Below are positions 12,611 to 17,718 of a stretch of 20,442 nucleotides of DNA, piece after piece. Under the pieces are notes generated by a model. The model was not told where the DNA came from. It saw only the letters and a program-made list of their open reading frames with translations, and did not search any database. A program made the position numbers and the translations under genes. Each line of letters begins with the position of its first letter. Position 1 is the first letter of the stretch. This DNA comes from a virus: the IMG/VR virus record IMGVR_UViG_3300025872_000394, positions 1-20,442 of that record. One strand, written 5' to 3'.

Positions 12611-13302
12611 TACCAAACAATTTTATTTAGAAAATCCCTGCAATCGTTAATCCTTTTACAAAGAGGATCAATTAACGTTTTATCAAAATCATATTCTTTA
12701 ACATGAATGCGATCTTTGTACTCCAAATCTTCGTATCTGAATTGCTTTTGCATTTCCTTTACGTAATCCTGGAAGGCTTCAGAATCGGCACTAACTCCGC
12801 TTTGATATAGTGCCTGTTTCAATTCTCGTTCGATCAAAGCCTCCGGAGTATCAGTTAACACATAAGCAAGTTTTGCTTTTGTCCTTCCGGTTAACCACAT
12901 ATATCCCTGCAATTGCAAAATGTAGTCTTTATTCTCCTCGTTCTTAATTGCAGCAAATGTGTGTATATCCCAACTCGATTTAATATCAATAATCGTATCT
13001 TCCGTAACGATGTCAGGCGTTCCACAAATGAAATTGTTTTTGAAAAATGTTTCATTTTTTGTAACAAATTCCATCGTACAAATTGAGTAGGTATCCATAC
13101 TTAACTCCTCAACTCCTAAACCTTTTTCAAGGAATTTTGACCGGATTTCTTTTTTCCTGCCGAATCTCTTTTTAATGTATATTTCGTATAGGTATTTCTT
13201 TGTCGTTTCGCTTAACTTTTCAGTTTTCGACCTTGCATCGGTCATTAATTTGCCAAGCTGCGAACATCGAAATAAATGATTGTCGAAATTAATGGGTTCC
13301 AT
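12610..13302 (-). CDS. PD-(D/E)XK exonuclease (lambda Exo/YqaJ-like)
   Basis: This enzyme should resect double-stranded ends 5' to 3' to expose single strands for annealing. The 230-residue protein shows the nuclease core: a helix with Glu65/Glu66 (GLGVEEL), Asp97 in CGTPDIV, the D-x-K pair Asp106 and Lys108 in IIDIKSSWD, and the following helix with YILQLQGYMWLTG (127-139) that supplies the conserved Gln. Length and motif order agree with lambda exonuclease-type phage recombinases. It follows and overlaps (14 bases) the putative annealing protein, the classic exonuclease-plus-annealing pair. Confidence 0.85.
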   Translation of the reverse strand: MEPINFDNHLFRCSQLGKLMTDARSKTEKLSETTKKYLYEIYIKKRFGRKKEIRSKFLEKGLGVEELSMDTYSICTMEFVTKNETFFKNNFICGTPDIVTEDTIIDIKSSWDIHTFAAIKNEENKDYILQLQGYMWLTGRTKAKLAYVLTDTPEALIERELKQALYQSGVSADSEAFQDYVKEMQKQFRYEDLEYKDRIHVKEYDFDKTLIDPLCKRINDCRDFLNKIVW

Positions 13303-13960
13303 TCTTTGCAGTTAAAGTGGTTTCTAATTGTGCGAAGATTTCAGCGTGTTCCGGTTTTAAGTGTGGCTTAATTTTATTTAGGTCCTCAACCGTTTTAGCG
13401 TTTAATATCATTTTTGATATTCTATCTTCGGAAGGTGCCGCAAATCGTCCTAACATATTCTCGTAATTCATTAAGTCCTTCCGGTTTAAGTCCTTGCCGA
13501 ATATCCTTCCGATCTTTTCGGCAGCATCTTTTATGGCATAGGTTTCTGCTGCTGGTAGTGCCATTTGAACGGCTGCATTCTTTACTTCGTTGAAATCACA
13601 AGCTTTTGCGCCTTTGTTGGTTTGAATTGGGGCAGCCCCTAAACCATCCTGGAATAAAAATTCTTCTTTTTGGTCGTTTAAAATATTCAGATAATGAAGG
13701 CGTACATGAACGCAACAAGAGTTTGCAATGACCTTCCATTCGATTACCTCCACATACCAGCGAATAAAAATCCTGGTAAGTAAGTATTCGATCTTATCAA
13801 TTGGAAGGTACTTTGACCCGTTTGCAAGGTCATTTGTTTTTACCCAATCCTTTAAAGGTTCCTGATTTAAGAGTACCTGCAAATCATTTTCATTACTCTT
13901 TTCTTCGCTTTGGTTTACAAGGTCTGCAAACGTTGGCAGTTTTATTTTTACGTTGCTCAT
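13289..13960 (-). CDS. Rad52-like single-strand annealing protein
   Basis: This 223-residue protein probably coats and anneals complementary single strands made by the neighbouring exonuclease. Recognisable segments are KYLPIDKIEYLLTRIF (50-65), a beta meander with VHVRLHYL (84-91), QDGLGAAPIQ (104-113), and the helix-rich block PAAETYAIKDAAEKIGRIFG (136-155) followed by KDLNR. These resemble Rad52/DdrA-type annealing proteins of phages; RecT or ERF is less likely but not excluded by eye. The C-terminal tail is probably a protein-interaction region. It overlaps the exonuclease start by 14 bases. Confidence 0.7.
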   Translation of the reverse strand: MSNVKIKLPTFADLVNQSEEKSNENDLQVLLNQEPLKDWVKTNDLANGSKYLPIDKIEYLLTRIFIRWYVEVIEWKVIANSCCVHVRLHYLNILNDQKEEFLFQDGLGAAPIQTNKGAKACDFNEVKNAAVQMALPAAETYAIKDAAEKIGRIFGKDLNRKDLMNYENMLGRFAAPSEDRISKMILNAKTVEDLNKIKPHLKPEHAEIFAQLETTLTAKNGTH

Positions 13961-13974
13961 TTTATTGATTTTAA

Positions 13975-14184
13975 TTAACTTAATTGGTTTAAAATTTCCT
14001 CACATCTTTGTTTCAGAACCTTGCCCTTTACATTCGGCAAAACTTCATTGAATATTTCCTTTGCTCTTTTCGGGTCAACAAAGTGCCAATGTGGCAATCC
14101 GTTGCCCCCTGTTTCACAGTAGAAAGATACTAATTTATCCGCATTTTTTATACGAATAATGTCAAATTTTACGTCTTTTTGCAT
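13975..14184 (-). CDS. Hypothetical protein, 69 aa
   Basis: This is a small soluble protein with an N-terminal beta hairpin (KFDIIRIKNADKLVSFYCE), a Gly-rich turn with PHWHFVDP and a C-terminal helix. The start is supported by an A-rich leader (TTAAAATCAAAAAAA) much like those of the flanking genes. No family is recognised. It is upstream of the annealing protein in the same run of genes. Confidence 0.65.
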   Translation of the reverse strand: MQKDVKFDIIRIKNADKLVSFYCETGGNGLPHWHFVDPKRAKEIFNEVLPNVKGKVLKQRCEEILNQLS

Positions 14185-14195
14185 TTTTTTTGATT

Positions 14196-14399
14196 TTAAT
14201 TATATGATCCAAATTGTTTAAATCCCTTCCAGTCGTTGCCGCTTTCAAATTCATTTTGTGAATCCTGGCAATCGTCAAGGGTCAGACTACCGTCGCTTTC
14301 GCCCGTTAATTCATAAAGGCAATTCCAAAGGTCTATGCCCTTTAAATCGAGCGCATACGTCATGCGCTCGAATAGGTTTAATTTGCTCTTGTTGTTCAT
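14196..14399 (-). CDS. Hypothetical protein, 67 aa
   Basis: This is an acidic protein beginning MNNKSKLNLFERMTYALD and ending WKGFKQFGSYN. The frame is open 14 codons further upstream, but the ATG at 14399 overlaps the stop of the preceding gene (ATGA), so I take that start. It has one probable N-terminal helix and an Asp/Ser-rich middle. No family is recognised. Confidence 0.6.
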   Translation of the reverse strand: MNNKSKLNLFERMTYALDLKGIDLWNCLYELTGESDGSLTLDDCQDSQNEFESGNDWKGFKQFGSYN

Positions 14400-14839
14400 A
14401 ATTCGCTTAAGTATTTTAGTTCGCCTTGATAATGCTCCCAATCTAATAACTCACTTTCGTGGTTATTTAAAAAATGGTTTTCGCATTCGTTTAAAAGTTG
14501 TTTGAAAATTAGAGAATCAATTATCGTAACAGGTATATAATTTTCAGAAATTCCATCCTTCGGGCATTGGCTTATGCCATTGATTGTAATTTCAAAGTCA
14601 ATTTGTCCGTTTTGATCCTCTGTTTCCGGCACATAGTTTGTTATTTCACCTGAATATTCGACCAGGTATAAAACGTTATCGATTTCTATTTCTAATTCTG
14701 TGCCGCCTCCCGACTGGTTTACTTTCATGTAGTCCTTATTTTGACTTAAAAGTTTGCATTCGTTTACGGTTTGCCTTAACGCCTCTACTGTTTTGCGATA
14801 TTCTGACATTGCTTTGTCTAATGCGTTAAAATTATACAT
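14396..14839 (-). CDS. Hypothetical protein, 147 aa
   Basis: This is an acidic soluble protein. It has an N-terminal helix (ALDKAMSEYRKTVEALRQTV), a central beta-rich part with a Gly turn (SGGGTELEIEIDNVLYLVEY) and a C-terminal helical part. The start is preceded by a long A-rich leader with a repeated ATCAAA unit and by the terminator at 14868-14892. I do not recognise a family. Confidence 0.65.
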   Translation of the reverse strand: MYNFNALDKAMSEYRKTVEALRQTVNECKLLSQNKDYMKVNQSGGGTELEIEIDNVLYLVEYSGEITNYVPETEDQNGQIDFEITINGISQCPKDGISENYIPVTIIDSLIFKQLLNECENHFLNNHESELLDWEHYQGELKYLSEL

Positions 14840-14867
14840 GATTTTGATTTTGATTGTTTTAAAAATA

Positions 14868-14892
14868 GGGGGCAGTCGAAGCTACCGCCCCC
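14868..14892 (-). terminator. GC-rich hairpin terminator
   Basis: A perfect 6-bp stem GGGGGC (14868-14873) with GCCCCC (14887-14892) and a 13-base loop is followed on the minus strand by TATTTTTAAAAC. It separates the 60-aa gene from the 147-aa gene and sits about 30 bases from the next start, as with the other terminators here. Confidence 0.75.
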
Positions 14893-14905
14893 GTACCAAA
14901 GTTTA

Positions 14906-14962
14906 CTATTCCCAGGTTGCCTGACCTTTGCCAGGTTTGGAAGGATGAAAAGAGTTTTTAAT
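14906..14962 (-). CDS. Possible 18-aa micro-ORF with ATT start
   Basis: Between the 60-aa gene and the terminator at 14868 an open frame reads IKNSFHPSKPGKGQATWE then TAG. It would start with the rare codon ATT at 14962, overlapping the upstream TAA in the same style as other junctions. Codon and amino-acid composition look coding-like, and the TAG lies just before the terminator. Without an ATG this remains speculative; it could be a decayed gene end. Confidence 0.2.
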   Translation of the reverse strand: MKNSFHPSKPGKGQATWE

Positions 14963-15140
14963 TTTTTATAAAATAAATATCTGATTCAAATACACATTTT
15001 TCACCTTGCCCCTCTGTCCCTATTGCTTCCCAAATTCCACCGTTGTATTTTCTTTTTATTACAAAACAATAACCCTCTGGTGTTATTAGATTAGTTCCCT
15101 CTTTAAAATCTTCTTTTGTTGCCCTTCTTAAATTTTTCAT
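14958..15140 (-). CDS. Small hypothetical phage protein, 60 aa
   Basis: This is a basic, compact protein beginning MKNLRRATKEDFKEG, then a strand-rich part (LITPEGYCFVIKRKYNGGIWEAI) and a short tail ending YFIKN. It resembles the many short phage proteins with an RKATKEDxKEG-type opening, whose function is unknown to me. It is the first gene after the 348-bp regulatory gap, so its start probably marks the beginning of the recombination operon. A promoter-like box lies at 15169-15176. Confidence 0.65.
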   Translation of the reverse strand: MKNLRRATKEDFKEGTNLITPEGYCFVIKRKYNGGIWEAIGTEGQGEKCVFESDIYFIKN

Positions 15141-15168
15141 AATTTTTGATTGTTTTAAAATGATAGAT

Positions 15169-15176
15169 CAAAGATA
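15169..15176 (-). promoter_or_regulatory. Bacteroidota -7 box before the recombination operon
   Basis: Minus-strand TATCTTTG matches TAnnTTTG and lies 29-36 bases before the ATG at 15140, a suitable distance. No clear -33 element is seen; direct-repeat copy 1 begins 22 bases upstream and may be an activator or repressor site. Confidence 0.5.
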
Positions 15177-15197
15177 AAACAAGGGTGAATGGTCAGT

Positions 15198-15334
15198 ATT
15201 ACCCTTTTTAGTATAAATCATATTAGAAAAATCTTTATACGATAAGTCATTGATATATAAACAGATAGATATTAAATATTAACCTATACAACCTAAAAAA
15301 AATCAGGTCAGGCCAAAATTACCCTGTTTTAGTA
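15198..15334. repeat. Pair of direct repeats in the control region
   Basis: Read on the plus strand, ATTACCCTTTTTAGTA (15198-15213) and ATTACCCTGTTTTAGTA (15318-15334) differ by one inserted base and start 120 bp apart. Similarity continues beyond them as a GGTCAG motif just to the left of each (15191-15196 and 15306-15313 region). They look like binding sites for a regulator. The right copy overlaps a TAATTTTG -7-like box (15314-15321, minus). Confidence 0.6.
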
Positions 15335-15450
15335 ATATAATATATTAAAGGAAATTTATATATGTTAAAGGGCATACGCACCTATTTGCCCCCAAATAGT
15401 AAAATTTATACGAATTTTACGAATATGCTACTAAAATTACGAAATCGGCT

Positions 15451-15481
15451 TTTAGGCCGAATATTGAGAATATCGCCTAAA
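15451..15481. terminator. Long inverted repeat after the phosphoesterase gene
   Basis: TTTAGGC (15451-15457) and GCCTAAA (15475-15481) flank a second pair ATATT/AATAT around GAG, giving a 12-bp interrupted stem. It begins 8 bases beyond the stop of the phosphoesterase gene, suggesting a transcription end. It lacks a clear T-run on the minus strand, so an operator role is also possible. Confidence 0.5.
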
Positions 15482-15488
15482 TTGGCTA

Positions 15489-16511
15489 TTAAACTACCCT
15501 GCCGTTAATTATATCGCACAGTTTAACATCGAACGTGCCGCCCTCAAATGTTTCAACATGGGCGAAACCGTGCATTGAATTGCTAGCCAATGGGTTGTAA
15601 TCTGGTCGTAATTCACATAGGCAGCCGGTCGAAAAACACATCGTAACATTACCGTCAATGTCTATTTCTGTTTGTTTGGAAGACCTGTGCAAATGTCCTA
15701 TTAAGGTAGATTTTTTTGCCTTCATATAAACCCCCCTGGCAGGGTTTACCGGAGCGAATACTCCCTTAACTAAATGATGCCCGTGCGTTACATTTAATTT
15801 GCCCATTTTAACCAGCACTTTGTCATCTATTAAATGTATGCGCTCCTGATTTAATGCTAAACGGTTTTCAAGTTGGTAATAAGGATCGTCGAACACCTCC
15901 AGCACCTTTGTCATTAACCAACGTTCATATCTCATATCATGGTTCCCTTTGAGCCAATAAATATGTGCATTCGGGAAAGCTGCCCTCAAGGCAACGTTAA
16001 ATTGTTTTGCTGCTTCAAACTCTTGCTTTAGGCTTCTTTTGCGTGGGTCTTTTTCAAATTTTGAGCATCCATGAAAATCAATGAGATCACCGTTTATAAA
16101 AATCGTATTGCAGTTATTTTTAAGCCCATAGTTGAACGCAATTTCTATGCTTTGTGAATCGTGGTAAGGTATATGAAGATCAGACAACACTAATATATTG
16201 TTGCATCCAACGGGCAATGTAAACGGTTCACGGTCTGCTTTATAACTTTCTGGCAAATTAAACGGATTCTTGGGTCTATCTTCTTCCATTAGGTGTGTTT
16301 TTAATATTCCTGTTTTGCCTTTGCCTTCAATTGCCCTTAGCATTGTCCTTGCTGCGTCTATGCTTGAAAATACTGACTTGTTATCATTGTACATTTTACG
16401 GGCAAGCGTCAACGTTGGCACATCCATGCCATATTTGTCTCGGTACTCCCTTGCTAAATTTGATTTTGAAAACCCTTTTATTGTTTCGCCTTTTTTGGCC
16501 ATTACTTCCAT
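15489..16511 (-). CDS. Calcineurin-like metallophosphoesterase
   Basis: This is a 340-residue protein with the complete two-metal phosphoesterase motif set: DLH (111-113), GDLID (141-145), GNHD (189-192), a His-rich THGHH (242-246) and GHLH (272-275). About 75 N-terminal residues form a Lys/Arg-rich helical region (SNLAREYRDKYG, LARKMYNDN, DAARTMLRAI) that looks like a DNA-binding or helix-turn-helix leader, as seen in related phage proteins. Substrate is unknown; nucleotide or polynucleotide phosphoester cleavage is the family range. Two starts are possible: ATG at 16511, or ATG at 16502, which overlaps the lytic enzyme's stop by one base (TAATG) and is equally plausible. Confidence 0.85.
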   Translation of the reverse strand: MEVMAKKGETIKGFSKSNLAREYRDKYGMDVPTLTLARKMYNDNKSVFSSIDAARTMLRAIEGKGKTGILKTHLMEEDRPKNPFNLPESYKADREPFTLPVGCNNILVLSDLHIPYHDSQSIEIAFNYGLKNNCNTIFINGDLIDFHGCSKFEKDPRKRSLKQEFEAAKQFNVALRAAFPNAHIYWLKGNHDMRYERWLMTKVLEVFDDPYYQLENRLALNQERIHLIDDKVLVKMGKLNVTHGHHLVKGVFAPVNPARGVYMKAKKSTLIGHLHRSSKQTEIDIDGNVTMCFSTGCLCELRPDYNPLASNSMHGFAHVETFEGGTFDVKLCDIINGRVV

Positions 16512-16993
16512 GTATTTTCATAGCCGCCTTCGACAAGATCAAGCCACACAAGCGCAAATAAATTATCTGAAATTAAAGGATCACGCCCGTTTTCATGTCG
16601 GCAAATTTCACGGGTCAAAAGTTTAACGTTCTCACGGCTCCATTCAAATTTATCCCTTGCCTTAAATCCGGTTCCTTTGCAAACTTGTTGAACGTAACTG
16701 AATGTTTGATTTTCGACGGGCGGGGCATATTTGTTTAACACCTTTTCAATTGTAGTCAACTTGTACTTAAAATAATATGATCCCAATAAAACTACTAAAG
16801 CCCTTACGCCTTGCCAATATTTACCGAATTGCTCGAATGATCTGTCCTTAGAATCAGAATGTGGAATTTTGCCCTTCCATTGGCTTTTACTTTTTCGAAT
16901 GTTTCCAGGATTATTATTTCGCATCCCTCTCGGGTATCGACCATCGTTTAAAAATGTAACATCTAAAGGGCTGTTTACAATTTCCTGGAGCAT
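16502..16993 (-). CDS. Lysozyme-like lytic enzyme (endolysin candidate)
   Basis: This is a 163-residue protein with the signature RGMRNNNPGNIR (22-33), followed by Trp/Gly (QWKGKI), FxxFG (53-57), GVRALVVLLGSYY (62-74) and YAPPVENQT (89-97). This pattern is typical of phage muralytic proteins of the lysozyme/transglycosylase superfamily, found both as endolysins and as virion-associated enzymes. There is no signal peptide, so release would need a holin; a two-helix membrane protein lies at 17502-17699. A strong terminator directly precedes it (17018-17046). Confidence 0.8.
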   Translation of the reverse strand: MLQEIVNSPLDVTFLNDGRYPRGMRNNNPGNIRKSKSQWKGKIPHSDSKDRSFEQFGKYWQGVRALVVLLGSYYFKYKLTTIEKVLNKYAPPVENQTFSYVQQVCKGTGFKARDKFEWSRENVKLLTREICRHENGRDPLISDNLFALVWLDLVEGGYENTWK

Positions 16994-17017
16994 GAAAATA
17001 ATTTTTAAGAAACAAAA

Positions 17018-17046
17018 AAGGGCAGCCTATTTATCGTACTGCCCTT
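17018..17046 (-). terminator. Intrinsic terminator before the lytic enzyme gene
   Basis: A perfect 8-bp stem AAGGGCAG (17018-17025) with CTGCCCTT (17039-17046) and 13-base loop gives a six-T run on the minus strand. It follows the stop of the secreted-protein gene by 16 bases and leaves only 25 bases before the lytic gene's ATG, which raises the possibility of controlled read-through into lysis. Confidence 0.85.
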
Positions 17047-17062
17047 AGAAAATTATTCACTT

Positions 17063-17467
17063 TCAATTCTCTTTTTTTACCTCTGCAAAGATTTTTAATC
17101 TTGTGCTTTGGGTTCCTGATGTAATTACCTCGTATTTTATTCGACCGCTCATATAGTTTCCTGTTATCGCTTTGCTTGTTGTTTGAACTCCGTTTATCGT
17201 AACCGTTCCGATGCTTATATATTCAGTACTTGAAGCCTCTTTAGGTTTGTGATAAAACGTAATTGTTCCGGCAGTTGACCCGCTCAATGAATCAGCGATG
17301 ATGTGAAAAGCGTAATCAAATGGATAGCTAAACTCCATTGTTTCCCGTGTAATCGTATCAGCGTTCGTAATTGTGTCAAGTGTTTCCGTAACATACGTAC
17401 GGTTAACCTGACCAAACGAAACAAACGAAACAGCAAGGAATGAAAATAGTAAAAGAAATTTTTTCAT
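17063..17467 (-). CDS. Small secreted beta-rich protein
   Basis: This is a 134-residue protein with a canonical signal peptide: MKK, hydrophobic core FLLLFSFLAVSFVSF, cleavage probably after FGQ. The mature region is Thr/Ser-rich and strand-rich (TITFYHKPKEAS, ISIGTVTINGVQ, GRIKYEVITSGT), like a small jelly-roll or fibre-like domain. An exported protein here is unusual for virion genes; it may act at the cell surface. A promoter-like box (17497-17504) lies just upstream and a terminator just downstream, so it may be a separate transcript. Confidence 0.7.
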   Translation of the reverse strand: MKKFLLLFSFLAVSFVSFGQVNRTYVTETLDTITNADTITRETMEFSYPFDYAFHIIADSLSGSTAGTITFYHKPKEASSTEYISIGTVTINGVQTTSKAITGNYMSGRIKYEVITSGTQSTRLKIFAEVKKEN

Positions 17468-17496
17468 TTTAAAAATATTTTAAACGTTTAAAAATA

Positions 17497-17504
17497 CAAA
17501 GCTA
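17497..17504 (-). promoter_or_regulatory. Possible -7 box before the secreted protein
   Basis: Minus-strand TAGCTTTG matches TAnnTTTG, 30-37 bases before the ATG at 17467, but it overlaps the stop codon of the holin-like gene and has no clear -33 element. A 10-bp palindrome TAAACGTTTA (17481-17490) lies between it and the gene. Confidence 0.35.
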
Positions 17505-17699
17505 TTGATCCCTCTTAAAAAAGAAACCATATAAGGCCACTACCAACCCTATAATAACATTAGCAGCATCCCAGACTGCATCTAAATTATTTTGAAGGAA
17601 TGTTAAAACTGGAAGCCATGCATTGAGGCCAATTAAGCCAATGATAGTTCCAATTGCCGTTAAAAAATGTCGAATTAAAGATTTTGTTTTCGGATCCAT
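17502..17699 (-). CDS. Holin-like membrane protein
   Basis: This is a 65-residue protein with two membrane helices, roughly residues 12-34 (FLTAIGTIIGLIGLNAWLPVLTF) and 44-61 (AANVIIGLVVALYGFFF). They are separated by a short polar loop (LQNNLDAVWD), and the C-terminus is charged (KRDQ). Size, topology and position near the lysozyme-like gene fit a holin that lets the endolysin reach the cell wall. Holins are too diverse for certainty. Confidence 0.6.
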   Translation of the reverse strand: MDPKTKSLIRHFLTAIGTIIGLIGLNAWLPVLTFLQNNLDAVWDAANVIIGLVVALYGFFFKRDQ

Positions 17700-17718
17700 T
17701 TTATAAAAATTTTATTTG

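Larger units (their letters stand above)
15141..15488. other. 348-bp AT-rich regulatory gap
   Basis: No credible gene is present on either strand. From left to right it holds a -7-like box (15169-15176), direct-repeat copy 1 (15198-15213), a very AT-rich stretch, a second -7-like box (15314-15321) overlapping direct-repeat copy 2 (15318-15334), three TACGAA motifs around 15410-15445, and the long inverted repeat at 15451-15481. It separates the lysis and phosphoesterase genes from the recombination operon and is the best candidate in this window for a main control region. An origin cannot be excluded. Confidence 0.7.

Noticed and set aside
16270-16626. Two overlapping plus-strand frames near the lytic enzyme
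   Set aside because: Both cross the junction of two well-supported minus-strand genes and overlap each other in different frames.
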